From NCBI RefSeq assembly GCF_947498805.1, contig NZ_CANMLT010000008.1:112131-176130 (forward strand): a stretch of DNA of 64,000 nt. The letters run 5' to 3'. Source of the stretch: an uncultured Tenacibaculum sp. GTDB taxonomy: Bacteria; Bacteroidota; Bacteroidia; Flavobacteriales; Flavobacteriaceae. The translations under genes and the position numbers were made by a program. Position 1 is the stretch's first letter. Each line of letters starts with the position of its first letter. Under the pieces are notes generated by a model. The model was given only the letters and a program-made list of their open reading frames with translations, had not been told where the DNA came from and made no database searches. Below are positions 45,377 through 54,687 of the stretch, piece after piece.

Positions 45377-47752
45377 ATGAACGATTTACATTCTCCTCAA
45401 ATTAAGGATAACGACACAATAAATATTAGAGCGGAAATAGAAAAGTATTTGTTTCACTGGAAATGGTTTGCTTTAGGAATTCTAATTTCCCTTATAGGTG
45501 CTTTTCTTTATTTAAGATATTCCACACCTCAATATAGTGCTACAGCAACCATATTAATTAAAAATGATAAAAAGGGTGGTATTTCTGAAGAGCTAGCTGC
45601 TTTTGGTGATTTGGGTATTGTAGGTGGTTCTGGTAATAGTATAGAAAATGAAATAGAGGTTATAAAATCACGTAAACTCATAAATGACGTTATTTCTAAA
45701 CTTAAACTAAACGTAACTCTTATAGCTGAAGGACGAATTAAAGAATCCGAAGTTTATAAAAAAAAGCCCATATACTTAGACCTTGATAAAATTGATAGTA
45801 TTAAATTACAAGATTTAAACACTCTATTAAATCTAGAAATCGTTTCTAATGATAAGTATAAGTTATTCAACAAGAATAATGAATTAATTTCAGAAAACAA
45901 TTTTGGACAAGTAATCACTGAGCCTTCTATTTCTGGTGCTATTTTACATAAAACTTCTTTTTTTAGTCAAAACGACATTAATAAAACTTATAAAATTATT
46001 GTTAGGCCAATAAATAAAGTAATTGATTCATATGTTGGAGGTATATCCGTCTCTATTGTTAATAAAAGATCAAGTGTTTTAAAGTTATCATTGCGTTCTG
46101 CTATAAAAGAAAAAGCTGAAGACATTTTAGACGAATTGGTAAATCAATATAATTTCGACGCTATAGAAGATAAAAAGGAAGTTTCTATAAAAACTAATAA
46201 CTTTATTATTGAACGTCTTAAAAATATTGGAAATGAATTGGCTCAGATAGATAGAAAAGTAGAAAAATTCAAATCAAAGCACAAAATTACAGATATTGAG
46301 TCAGAGGCTGAATTAACCTTAAAAACAAATATTGAAAATCGTCAACAGTTAATTAAGGCTTCTACCGATTTAAGTTTAGCAAAAGATTTAGCCAATGAAA
46401 TTGACAACAATGACTATCTACCGGCTAATTTAGGGTTAAGTGATCCTAATATAGGAAAGTCTATTAATGAATATAATCTATTAATTGCTCAAAGAAAAAA
46501 GTTAGAAAAAAGTGCAGGAACTAAAAACACTGTACTCATTGAGGTAAAAATCAATATAGAAAATCTTAAAGGTTCATTGAAAAGAAGTTTAGATAACATT
46601 GTCAGATCTTTGCAGGTAACCGTAAATAATTTAAAGAAAGAGGCCAATAGATTTAATTCAAAAATAACTTCTATTCCTTCTCAAGAAAAAGAGTTTTTAG
46701 ATATTGCGCGTCAACAAGAAATCATTGCAGGTCTGTATTCTTATCTATTAAAGAAAAAAGAAGAGACAGCTATATCATTGACGGCAAATGCTGTTCCTAA
46801 TGCCAAAATTATTGATTACGCCTATAGCTCTGGAATTCCTGTGAGTCCTAAAAAGAAAATAATTTATTTTGCTGCTCTTTTGTTTGGCTTGATTGTTCCT
46901 TTTGTTTTTATCTATTTAAGAGACTTACTAGACACTAAAGTTCACACAAAACGTGATATAGAAGAGTTAACCAACATTCCTTTTTTAGGAGATATACCTC
47001 ATTCTGAAGTAAAAGAAAAAATTGTAATTAACTCTAACGCAAGATCTAGTACAGCAGAAGCATTTAGGTTGATTAGAACTAATTTAGACTTCATACTATC
47101 TAATGTAAAACATGATGGGGGTAAGACCATATTTGTAACTTCTACAACAAGTGGAGAAGGAAAATCTTTTTCCTCTATAAATCTTGCTGCTTCACTTACA
47201 CTTTCGGGAAAGAAGGTGGTTCTAGCGGGAATGGATTTAAGAGCTCCTAAAATCACTGAGTATTTAGAAATTCCTGATAGAAAAGGAATCACTAACTATT
47301 TAACTAGTGATGAAATTACTTTAGATTCTTTAACTTTTAATATTCCAGAAATTAAAGATTTAGATATTATTGCATCGGGTGCAATTCCACCAAACCCTGC
47401 GGAGCTATTAATGAGTAATAAAATAGCAACATTATTTGATGAATTAAAGCAAAATTATGATTATGTAATTATAGATACTGCTCCTGTAAATCTTGTTACT
47501 GACACTTTGCTTATTGCTAAACATGCTGATATGGTAATGTATGTTACAAGAGCTAATTATTTAGATAAACGTATGCTAGTTGTACCGCAAACATTATATA
47601 ACGATAAGAAACTTCCAAACTTATCAATTGTTTTAAATGATACCGATTTAAAACGTGGCTACGGCTACGGCTACGGATATGGTTATGGTTATGGCTACGG
47701 AGTAGCTGAAGATCTTGATACACCTTGGTACAAAAAGATTTTTAATAGATAA
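45377..47752 (+). CDS. Bacterial tyrosine kinase / chain-length regulator (Wzc-like) with Gly-Tyr tail
   Basis: 791 residues: Wzz domain (about 20-110, spans at about 30-50 and 495-515), a long periplasmic coiled-coil part including GNVR, then a BY-kinase domain with Walker A TSGEGKSFSS (about 590-600), Walker A' GMDLRAPK, and Walker B YVIIDTAP (about 695-702). The C-terminal cluster is (GY)7G at bases 47657-47701, followed by VAEDLDTPWYKKIF. Autophosphorylation of these tyrosines would tune polymer export by the Wza-like protein. Convergent with its presumed phosphatase across a shared terminator. Confidence 0.93.
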   Translation: MNDLHSPQIKDNDTINIRAEIEKYLFHWKWFALGILISLIGAFLYLRYSTPQYSATATILIKNDKKGGISEELAAFGDLGIVGGSGNSIENEIEVIKSRKLINDVISKLKLNVTLIAEGRIKESEVYKKKPIYLDLDKIDSIKLQDLNTLLNLEIVSNDKYKLFNKNNELISENNFGQVITEPSISGAILHKTSFFSQNDINKTYKIIVRPINKVIDSYVGGISVSIVNKRSSVLKLSLRSAIKEKAEDILDELVNQYNFDAIEDKKEVSIKTNNFIIERLKNIGNELAQIDRKVEKFKSKHKITDIESEAELTLKTNIENRQQLIKASTDLSLAKDLANEIDNNDYLPANLGLSDPNIGKSINEYNLLIAQRKKLEKSAGTKNTVLIEVKINIENLKGSLKRSLDNIVRSLQVTVNNLKKEANRFNSKITSIPSQEKEFLDIARQQEIIAGLYSYLLKKKEETAISLTANAVPNAKIIDYAYSSGIPVSPKKKIIYFAALLFGLIVPFVFIYLRDLLDTKVHTKRDIEELTNIPFLGDIPHSEVKEKIVINSNARSSTAEAFRLIRTNLDFILSNVKHDGGKTIFVTSTTSGEGKSFSSINLAASLTLSGKKVVLAGMDLRAPKITEYLEIPDRKGITNYLTSDEITLDSLTFNIPEIKDLDIIASGAIPPNPAELLMSNKIATLFDELKQNYDYVIIDTAPVNLVTDTLLIAKHADMVMYVTRANYLDKRMLVVPQTLYNDKKLPNLSIVLNDTDLKRGYGYGYGYGYGYGYGVAEDLDTPWYKKIFNR
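47657..47701 (+). repeat. In-frame 6-bp tandem repeat encoding the Gly-Tyr tail of the BY-kinase
   Basis: Fifteen codons (GY)7G written by alternating GGC/GGA/GGT and TAC/TAT, so the DNA is a slightly degenerate hexanucleotide repeat. Slippage by six bases would add or remove GY units without shifting the frame. Confidence 0.9.
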
Positions 47753-47785
47753 AAAAAGGGGAAGTTTTAAACTTCCCTTTTTTTT
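47753..47785. terminator. Bidirectional terminator between BY-kinase and CpsB genes
   Basis: Stem AAAAAGGGGAAGTTT/AAACTTCCCTTTTT (one mismatch/bulge) with long A and T runs. Confidence 0.88.
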
Positions 47786-48521
47786 ATAACAACTTTGAAT
47801 TGTTTATCAATAAATTCTCTATTTGATTTTTGATTTTTCTAGTCCCAATCTTCTTTAACAATCTTAAATGATTCATATGATGCGTATCTGTTCCAACAAA
47901 ATCATACAAATTCTCTTTAAGTAGTTTCTGAGCCGTTTTCTGAACTCCTTTACCATATTGTTCAGTAAGAGACAATAAATTCAATTGAAACACACATCCT
48001 GCCTTTTTAAGCTTATAATAATTATTAAAATCTCCATGATAAAAATTATATCTCTCAGGATGAGCCAAAATCGGTTTATAACCTTTTAATTGTATTTCAA
48101 ATAAGACATCATATAAATTATAAGGAGCACTGAAATACGACATTTCAACTAGTACATAATTATCTTTAATAGTTAAAACATCATTATTTTTTAATCGCTC
48201 TACAAACTGTTCATCCATCATGTATTCTGCAGCTGCCCTAAAATGAACATCATTCATTCCTCTCTTTAAAAGTTCTGCTTTAACTTCTTCTAACTTTTCG
48301 TTGATTAGTCCAGATGAATTTGGATAAACATCTCCCAAAACATGCGGTGTAGTGACAAAATTTTTAATACCATAAGAGTTCATTCGTTCAATTAACTCAA
48401 TTGTATTCTCAATGCTCTTTGATCCATCATCAATTCCAGGTAATAAATGTGAATGAATATCAATAAAGTTTTCTGAAAACAGTTCTTTTAAGGGTATTTC
48501 TTTTTTTTTAAAAAACAGCAT
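47784..48521 (-). CDS. CpsB/CapC-family tyrosine-protein phosphatase (PHP domain)
   Basis: 245-residue metal-dependent PHP phosphatase that reverses BY-kinase autophosphorylation. Motif DIHSHLLPGIDDG at 21-33, then TTPHV, a HPERYNF region and VGTDTHHMNH near the C terminus, all supplying metal ligands. Convergent with and next to the BY-kinase, which fits a kinase/phosphatase pair controlling polysaccharide export. Cytosolic. Confidence 0.93.
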   Translation of the reverse strand: MLFFKKKEIPLKELFSENFIDIHSHLLPGIDDGSKSIENTIELIERMNSYGIKNFVTTPHVLGDVYPNSSGLINEKLEEVKAELLKRGMNDVHFRAAAEYMMDEQFVERLKNNDVLTIKDNYVLVEMSYFSAPYNLYDVLFEIQLKGYKPILAHPERYNFYHGDFNNYYKLKKAGCVFQLNLLSLTEQYGKGVQKTAQKLLKENLYDFVGTDTHHMNHLRLLKKIGTRKIKNQIENLLINNSKLL

Positions 48522-48610
48522 AATAAAATTTTAAAAGCCTACAAATTTATGCTTTTTATTAAAAAAAACATCTATTTAAACAACGAAAACGATTGAGTTT
48601 TTGTTGCCTA

Positions 48611-48641
48611 TTGTTTACAAAAAATAGAACATCTATATTTG
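48611..48641 (+). promoter_or_regulatory. Bacteroidota-type promoter for the GlcNAc-kinase-like gene
   Basis: TTG, 20-nt spacer, TATATTTG: full consensus match ending 21 bases before the ATG at 48663. Confidence 0.7.
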
Positions 48642-48662
48642 ACCATATCAAACACAAGTAAC

Positions 48663-49514
48663 ATGATTTTAATAGCAGATGGAGGGTCTACCAAAGCAGA
48701 TTGGATAGCAATTAATGACAATAAAGAAGAGGTATTTAGAGTACGTACTTTAGGATTGAACCCAGCTGTTGTTCCGCAAGAAGAATTAAGAAATAGAATC
48801 ATTAATATGTTTCAATTGATTAATATTAAAGAAAGTGTTCGTGAAATTTATTTTTATGGTGCAGGTTGTGGAACTAAAAAGCCCACAGAAATTCTTAAAA
48901 ACACGCTTAAAGATATTTTTTTTAATGCTGAAATTAATGTTTCTGAAGATATGCTTGCAGCAGTATATGCTAGTGCCGGAAAAAATCCTTCAATAGTATG
49001 TATTTTAGGAACAGGTTCTAATAGCTGCTATTTTAATGGTCTTACTATGGAAATGTTGGTTCCATCTTTAGGTTATATTTTAATGGATGAAGCAAGTGGA
49101 AATTACTTTGGAAAAAAACTAATCAGAGATTTCTACTATGGTAAAATGCCAAAAACAATTGCTAAAAAGTTTAAACAGTCATTTAATTTAGATGCTGACG
49201 TTATCAAACATAACCTTTACAAAGAAACAAACCCAAATATGTATTTAGCTTCTTTTGCGAAATTCATGTTTGATTATAAAGATGAAAAGTATATCAAAAA
49301 ACTAATTAAAAAAGGTTTTGTTGAGTTTTTCAAGTATCGTATTCTTCCATACAACAAAGAAAAAGATACTCCAATATATTTTATTGGATCTATCGCTTTT
49401 TACTTCAAAGATATTTTAGAGAAAGTAGCTCATAAATACAACCTAGAAATAACAGATATTATTCAAAGACCTATTGACAACTTAGTTAATTATCACAAAA
49501 AGAACATTAATTAA
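48663..49514 (+). CDS. BadF/BadG/BcrA/BcrD-type ATPase, likely N-acetylglucosamine kinase
   Basis: 283 residues from the ATG at 48663 (MILIADGGSTKADW); the frame extends 8 codons upstream from a non-preferred start that lies across the promoter, so I reject it. ASKHA fold: phosphate-1 DGGSTKADW at 6-14, FYGAGCGTKK (about 66-75), and ILGTGSNSCYFNG. Family members phosphorylate GlcNAc or act as activators; sugar kinase is the likelier role here. Its last 8 bases overlap the end of convergent murF. Confidence 0.8.
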   Translation: MILIADGGSTKADWIAINDNKEEVFRVRTLGLNPAVVPQEELRNRIINMFQLINIKESVREIYFYGAGCGTKKPTEILKNTLKDIFFNAEINVSEDMLAAVYASAGKNPSIVCILGTGSNSCYFNGLTMEMLVPSLGYILMDEASGNYFGKKLIRDFYYGKMPKTIAKKFKQSFNLDADVIKHNLYKETNPNMYLASFAKFMFDYKDEKYIKKLIKKGFVEFFKYRILPYNKEKDTPIYFIGSIAFYFKDILEKVAHKYNLEITDIIQRPIDNLVNYHKKNIN

Positions 49515-50763
49515 GGAATTCCAAAATTCTTTCTAAAGCCATTCCTCTTGATCCTTTAATTAATATTGTTGAGTTAGTATATGTTTTCCCTTGAATAAAC
49601 TCTTTTAGCTCCTCAAAATTTAAATATTGCCTACTACTTGTATTTGTTTTGCTAAAATTTTCTCCAACTAAAACTGATTCATTAAAATCAAACTTATCTA
49701 CTAAACTGGCAATATCTTGATGTTCCTGCTTACTATTATCACCTAACTCAAACATATCTCCCAAGATTACAACCTTGCGATTCGTTTTTAAAAGCTTAAA
49801 ATTTTCCAACGCCGCTTGAACACTTGTAGGGTTTGCATTATAAGCATCTAAAATAATCTTGTTTGACCCTTTTTCTAATATTTGAGACCTATTATTATCT
49901 GGAGTATATAATTCTATAGCCTCCTTAATTTTAGTACTTTCAATATTAAATTTTTCACCAATTGTAATAGCCGCTGCAATATTGTTGTAGTTATACTTCC
50001 CTATTAAATTACTTTGAATTACAACATTACCATAAGACAATTTTACAAATGGATTCACTTCTTTGAATTGAATGGAAGAAGAAAACAAAATTCTATTACT
50101 CCTTTCTGTTTTTTCCATTTGAATAACGTCTAAAGGATTTACAAAAATTGTCCTATCATCTTCCTTTAAAAAATCATATAGCTCTGATTTCGCCTCTATA
50201 ACCCCTTCTACAGACCCAAACCCTTCCAAATGTGCTTTTCCAAAATTAGTAATGTATCCGTAGTCAGGCTCAGCTATACTACTCAAAAGAGCTATTTCTT
50301 TATGATGATTAGCGCCCATTTCTATTACTCCTATTTCAGTATCAGGTTTGATAGATAATAAGGTCAATGGAACACCAATATGATTATTTAAATTGCCTCT
50401 AGTAGCAACTGTCTTATACTTCTGAGATAAAACTGCATTTATCAACTCCTTTGTTGTTGTCTTACCATTGCTTCCTGTTAATGCAATGATAGGAACTTGT
50501 AATTGCCTTCTATGGTAATTTGCTAAATTCTGGAGTGTTTCTAAAACATCGTCTACCAACAAGGTTTTATCATTTACCCTATATTCTTCTTCATCAACTA
50601 CCGCAAAACTTGCTCCTTTATTAAGTGCCTCTACAGCAAATTTGTTTCCATTAAAATTGGCTCCCTTTAAAGCAAAAAAGATTGTTCCTTTTCTAATGTT
50701 TCTTGTATCTGTATCTACTAAGTAACTCTTCTTAAATAGCTCGTATAATCCTTCCATATTCAT
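49507..50763 (-). CDS. murF: UDP-N-acetylmuramoyl-tripeptide--D-Ala-D-Ala ligase (MurF)
   Basis: Cytosolic Mur ligase adding D-Ala-D-Ala to UDP-MurNAc-tripeptide, the last soluble peptidoglycan precursor step. 418 residues with three domains: N-terminal substrate domain (SYLVDTDTRNIRKGTIFFALKG), ATPase with P-loop LTGSNGKTTTK (95-105) and VIEMGANHHKEI, and C-terminal ligase domain with DAYNANPTSVQAALENF and VILGDMFELG. ATG at 50763 or two codons later. It lies downstream of gldJ on the same strand with a terminator between. Confidence 0.95.
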   Translation of the reverse strand: MNMEGLYELFKKSYLVDTDTRNIRKGTIFFALKGANFNGNKFAVEALNKGASFAVVDEEEYRVNDKTLLVDDVLETLQNLANYHRRQLQVPIIALTGSNGKTTTKELINAVLSQKYKTVATRGNLNNHIGVPLTLLSIKPDTEIGVIEMGANHHKEIALLSSIAEPDYGYITNFGKAHLEGFGSVEGVIEAKSELYDFLKEDDRTIFVNPLDVIQMEKTERSNRILFSSSIQFKEVNPFVKLSYGNVVIQSNLIGKYNYNNIAAAITIGEKFNIESTKIKEAIELYTPDNNRSQILEKGSNKIILDAYNANPTSVQAALENFKLLKTNRKVVILGDMFELGDNSKQEHQDIASLVDKFDFNESVLVGENFSKTNTSSRQYLNFEELKEFIQGKTYTNSTILIKGSRGMALERILEFLN

Positions 50764-50775
50764 ATTGTAAAAATA

Positions 50776-50807
50776 AATAACCTCATTGAGATTTCAATGA
50801 GGTTATT
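50776..50807 (-). terminator. Terminator after gldJ
   Basis: 14-bp stem AATAACCTCATTGA/TCAATGAGGTTATT with loop GATT; on the minus strand it is followed by a T-rich stretch running to the murF start. Confidence 0.8.
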
Positions 50808-50836
50808 CTATATTATTAAGTAGTAAGTATAATTTA

Positions 50837-52558
50837 CTATCTCACTTGTTTTACATATCTAGGAGTTGCCGTTTTTCTTTCATTCAGCATCATTGGTCCC
50901 ATTTTATCAGTAGCACATCTAAATCCAATAAAACTTGTAGCCATATACTCCGGGAAGTAACGTCTTTGAGCTGGATCTAACCAATATTCTCTATCTGCCC
51001 AAGAACCTCCTTTATATACTCTAGATCTATCACTAATTAAGGTCGTTCTATTTTTAGCATCATATTTATAATTATCAACAACTCTACCTAAAGAATCTCT
51101 TTCAGCTTCTGGTTTTACCGGAGCGTTATACATTCTTGTTCCTTGGTTTAATTGATCTTTTTCTAACTCATAAAACTTAGTAGAAGCCTGATCTCCATCG
51201 CCTAAACTAGAGTTGTTCGCTAAATTATAGTTTCTTCTCATATATGTATCTTCCTTCGTAATTGGAATATACTTTACACTACCTGGCAATGCCTTTGGCA
51301 CAATTCTTCCGTTCTCTAAAGTATCATACTCAACCTCTCCAATCTCATCTCCTACGATCACTACTTTACCATTTTCATCAATTAACTTCTTAGTAAAAAT
51401 ATTTCCTCTAAAGTAATTGAAATCATTTGCTTCGTTATCGATAATAGGTCTATATACATCAGAAACCCATTCTGCAACGTTACCAGACATTTCAAATAAT
51501 CCGAATGCATTTGGAGGATAACTTCTAACGGCATTAGGGATATCAGCCCCATCACTACTCCATCCTGCTATACCACTATAGTCTCCTTTACCTTGCTTAA
51601 AGTTAGCTAATTGATCTCCTCTTCTTCTCTTATCTCTATCTCTAGTATACTTTCCATCCCAAGAATACTTCTTTCTTCCTCTAATGTTATTATACTCTCT
51701 ATTTTCAAATAAAGCTTTAGCGGCATATTCCCACTCTACCTCCGTAGGTAACCTAAACTTCTGAGATAAGATACCATCAGATGATGTAACTTGTCTTCCC
51801 GTAAATGTTCCTTTAGGTGCTTTAGGTTCTCCTTTTACCTTAGGAACTGGTAATCCTTTCTTATAAACTGTTGAGTCACCATCAAAGATTGCGTATGGAT
51901 CTGTTAAATACGTATCGGTATCAAAATTATTCTTACCATAAAAACTCAATGAGTCTTCTTTAAAAATATTTTTGATAATCCCTTTATCCATTAAAATTTT
52001 TAAGTTTACCGCATTGGTACGCCACTTACAATACTTATTTGCTTGTATCCAACTAACACCTACAACAGGATAATCTGCATAAGATGGGTGTCTTAAATAA
52101 CTTTCTGATAATAAGTTTGTGTTACCTAAACCTTTTCTCCATACTAAAGTATCAGGTAATACTGCTTCGTAAATATTTTTAAATTGTGCTTCTTCTGGAG
52201 GGAATACCTTCTTAGTATACTGCATGAATAAACCATATTCTGCATTGGTAACCTCTGTTTCATCCATATAAAATGAGCGCACATGCATTTTTCTCGGCGT
52301 AGTATTCCAGTCAAACATCACATCGTCCTGAACTAATCCCATAGTAAAAGCCCCACCTTCTATATGTACCATCCCAGGAGGAACATCTTTATTTGGTTTG
52401 TGGCTTCCTTTTATAAAATTACCATAGTTAGGATCATTAAAATTCCAACCTGTTAATGAAGAACTATTACCTCCTCTACTTCCGCTATTACTCTTACAAG
52501 AAGCAAATGCTAAACCTGCAATTACTAATACGCTAACTAATTTTGATGTACTTCTCAT
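50837..52558 (-). CDS. gldJ: Gliding motility lipoprotein GldJ (SUMF1/FGE-like)
   Basis: Essential gliding / type IX secretion lipoprotein. The ATG at 52558 (MRSTSKLVS) gives 573 residues with lipobox AFASC (Cys21); the frame extends 16 codons farther but this adds no signal-like sequence. The body resembles formylglycine-generating-enzyme (SUMF1) domains: PPGMVHIEGGAFTMGLVQDD, DETEVTNAEYGLFM, ADYPVVGVSWIQANKYCKWR and VYKGGSWADREYW. GldJ is close in length to that of F. johnsoniae (561). Divergent from porV with a 336-base spacer. The usual neighbour porU is absent from this interval. Confidence 0.93.
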   Translation of the reverse strand: MRSTSKLVSVLVIAGLAFASCKSNSGSRGGNSSSLTGWNFNDPNYGNFIKGSHKPNKDVPPGMVHIEGGAFTMGLVQDDVMFDWNTTPRKMHVRSFYMDETEVTNAEYGLFMQYTKKVFPPEEAQFKNIYEAVLPDTLVWRKGLGNTNLLSESYLRHPSYADYPVVGVSWIQANKYCKWRTNAVNLKILMDKGIIKNIFKEDSLSFYGKNNFDTDTYLTDPYAIFDGDSTVYKKGLPVPKVKGEPKAPKGTFTGRQVTSSDGILSQKFRLPTEVEWEYAAKALFENREYNNIRGRKKYSWDGKYTRDRDKRRRGDQLANFKQGKGDYSGIAGWSSDGADIPNAVRSYPPNAFGLFEMSGNVAEWVSDVYRPIIDNEANDFNYFRGNIFTKKLIDENGKVVIVGDEIGEVEYDTLENGRIVPKALPGSVKYIPITKEDTYMRRNYNLANNSSLGDGDQASTKFYELEKDQLNQGTRMYNAPVKPEAERDSLGRVVDNYKYDAKNRTTLISDRSRVYKGGSWADREYWLDPAQRRYFPEYMATSFIGFRCATDKMGPMMLNERKTATPRYVKQVR

Positions 52559-52894
52559 GTATCTTTTACTATTTTTAAGGGTGTGGCAATTTACAATATT
52601 TATCATAGTTTACAATATAAACTCTTTAAAATATAATTCACCTTACATATTCACATGCAAACTAAAAACGATAGTTTTTTTACTTTATTATTACGAAACT
52701 AATAAAAAGATTAAAATATCTAATACATAGTTACGTTATTTCTTTGATTATTATTTTTAATTTTAGGGTATTTTCAAACTAAACTGTTACCTATTAGGTA
52801 TTAGCAAATTTGTAACCCTACTTGAAATATAGGATTAAGATTTATTAATACTGTAATAAAATTATATATTTGCCAAACTAAATTCAACTTTTAC

Positions 52895-53974
52895 ATGAGA
52901 AAATTAACTTTCATATTATTATTTGTTGCTTTTGTTACAAAAACTCAAGCGCAAGATAGAATAACAACAGCCACCCCCTTCTTGTTGATTAATACAGATG
53001 CTCGTGCAGGAGGAATGGGAGATGTGGGAGTTGCAACTTCTTCAGACGTTAATTCTATATTTCACAACCCTGCAAAAATTGCATTCCATAAAAGTAAAAT
53101 TGGAATTGGTTTAAACTACACGCCTTGGCTACGTAATTTAACAGATGATATATTTGTAGGAGATGTATCTTACATTAATCGTTTCAAGGAAAATTCTGCT
53201 TGGGGAGTTAATATTAAATATTTTTCTTTAGGAAAAATTGAATTAACCAATGATAGTGGGCTACCACAAGGGTTCGAAAATCCTAGTGAATTTGCTATTA
53301 CTGGAGTTTACTCTCTTAAATTAAGTGAAAAATTCTCTATGGGTATTGGTTTAAAATACATTAATTCTAGCTTAGACGTTAATAACAGCTTAACAGCAGT
53401 TAACTCTTTTGGTGTTGATGTTTCTGCTTACTACCAATCAACTGAAGAAAATTATGGAAAATTCAATGGTCGTTACCGTTTTGGTATTAACATTACCAAC
53501 ATAGGTCCTAAAGTAGAATATACACCAGGAGTAGAAAACTTTATCCCTACAAATGCTAAATTAGGTGGTGGATTTGACTTCATCTTTGATGATCAAAACA
53601 TTTTAGGGTTAAACTTAGAATTCACAAAATTACTAGTACCATCTAGTAGTACTCAATCGTCAAGAGGTTGGTTTGAGGGAATGTTTACTTCATTAGGAGA
53701 TAGAAGCTTTAGTGAAGAATTACAAGAGGTTACTTGGGCTTTAGGTGCTGAGTACTTATACAACAATGCCTTCGCTTTAAGAACTGGTTACTTCCACGAA
53801 AGCGCGGTTAAAGGAAACCGTCAATACTTTACAATGGGTGCTGGTTTTACCGCTAGATCATTTACTTTAAATTTATCATATTTAATGAATACTTCTAATA
53901 TTAATAATCCATTAGAAAATACGTTACGTTTTTCTTTAGGGTTTGATTTAGGAGAAATCTTCGAAGATTATTAG
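52895..53974 (+). CDS. porV: Type IX secretion system outer membrane protein PorV (LptO)
   Basis: 359 residues, signal peptide 1-19 (TQAQ) and a FadL/OmpP1-like barrel with GGMGDVGVATSSDVNSIFHNPAK near the start, typical of PorV. PorV shuttles T9SS cargo from the Sov/SprA translocon to the PorU sortase. TATATTTG at 52865-52872 lies 23 bases before the ATG as a -7 candidate; the -33 is weak. Followed by a terminator and cdd. In F. johnsoniae porV neighbours porU and gldJ; here porU is missing between them. Confidence 0.93.
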   Translation: MRKLTFILLFVAFVTKTQAQDRITTATPFLLINTDARAGGMGDVGVATSSDVNSIFHNPAKIAFHKSKIGIGLNYTPWLRNLTDDIFVGDVSYINRFKENSAWGVNIKYFSLGKIELTNDSGLPQGFENPSEFAITGVYSLKLSEKFSMGIGLKYINSSLDVNNSLTAVNSFGVDVSAYYQSTEENYGKFNGRYRFGINITNIGPKVEYTPGVENFIPTNAKLGGGFDFIFDDQNILGLNLEFTKLLVPSSSTQSSRGWFEGMFTSLGDRSFSEELQEVTWALGAEYLYNNAFALRTGYFHESAVKGNRQYFTMGAGFTARSFTLNLSYLMNTSNINNPLENTLRFSLGFDLGEIFEDY

Positions 53975-54014
53975 AAATTCGTTTATTTTTAATAAATTCG
54001 TACCGAAAATATAG

Positions 54015-54040
54015 AAGCAGTCACATCGACTGCTTTTTTT
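54015..54040 (+). terminator. Terminator after porV
   Basis: Stem AGCAGTC/GACTGCT with a 5-nt loop and T7 run just before cdd. Confidence 0.82.
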
Positions 54041-54055
54041 GACTAAAATTTTGTC

Positions 54056-54538
54056 ATGAAGAAAATAGACTTTACCGCCTCAGCTACTATATACGATGAA
54101 GTATCTCAACTATCATCAGAAGATCAGAATTTAATGAACAAAGCTGTTGAGGCTCGACAAAAAGCATACGCTCCTTATTCTAAATTTAATGTAGGAGCTG
54201 CGCTACTATTAGAAAATGGTGAAATTATACTTGGTAACAATCAAGAAAATGCAGCATACCCTTCTGGAATGTGCGCAGAAAGAGTTGCTATTTGGAAAGC
54301 TGGTTCAGAGTATCCAGGTGTTAAAGTAAAGAAGATTGCTATTACCGCAGCTTCAACCACTTCAAAAGTAGACAAACCTGTTGGTCCATGTGGAGCATGT
54401 AGACAAACCTTATCTGAATACGAAATAAACCAGAAAGAACCAATGGAAGTTTTATTTATGGGTGAAGTTGGTAAAATAGTAAAAACAGAATCTTTATTAT
54501 CATTATTACCGTTTTCATTTGATAGTTCTTACCTCTAG
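54056..54538 (+). CDS. cdd: Cytidine deaminase
   Basis: 160-residue zinc deaminase converting cytidine and deoxycytidine to uridine forms in pyrimidine salvage. Zinc site: Cys73 and Glu75 (GMCAERVA), Cys112 and Cys115 (PCGACRQ). YAPYSKFNVGAAL also typical. Standard tetrameric length. Starts 15 bases after the porV terminator; cdd next to porV recurs in Flavobacteriia. Confidence 0.96.
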   Translation: MKKIDFTASATIYDEVSQLSSEDQNLMNKAVEARQKAYAPYSKFNVGAALLLENGEIILGNNQENAAYPSGMCAERVAIWKAGSEYPGVKVKKIAITAASTTSKVDKPVGPCGACRQTLSEYEINQKEPMEVLFMGEVGKIVKTESLLSLLPFSFDSSYL

Positions 54539-54687
54539 AGTTATTGTATTCTTATTTTAAAAACTTATTTTTAAGCTTTCAATAATTAAAGCCTTTGCTA
54601 TTTATTACAATCGTAAAAGTAGCTCATCATTAGTTTTTTACAATTAAAAAGCGTTCATTTGTTAGTCTAAATTCCCTAAACTAACGA

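Noticed and set aside
48639..48662. Upstream extension of the GlcNAc-kinase-like gene
   Set aside because: The extension overlaps the promoter and adds residues that are not in the ASKHA fold.
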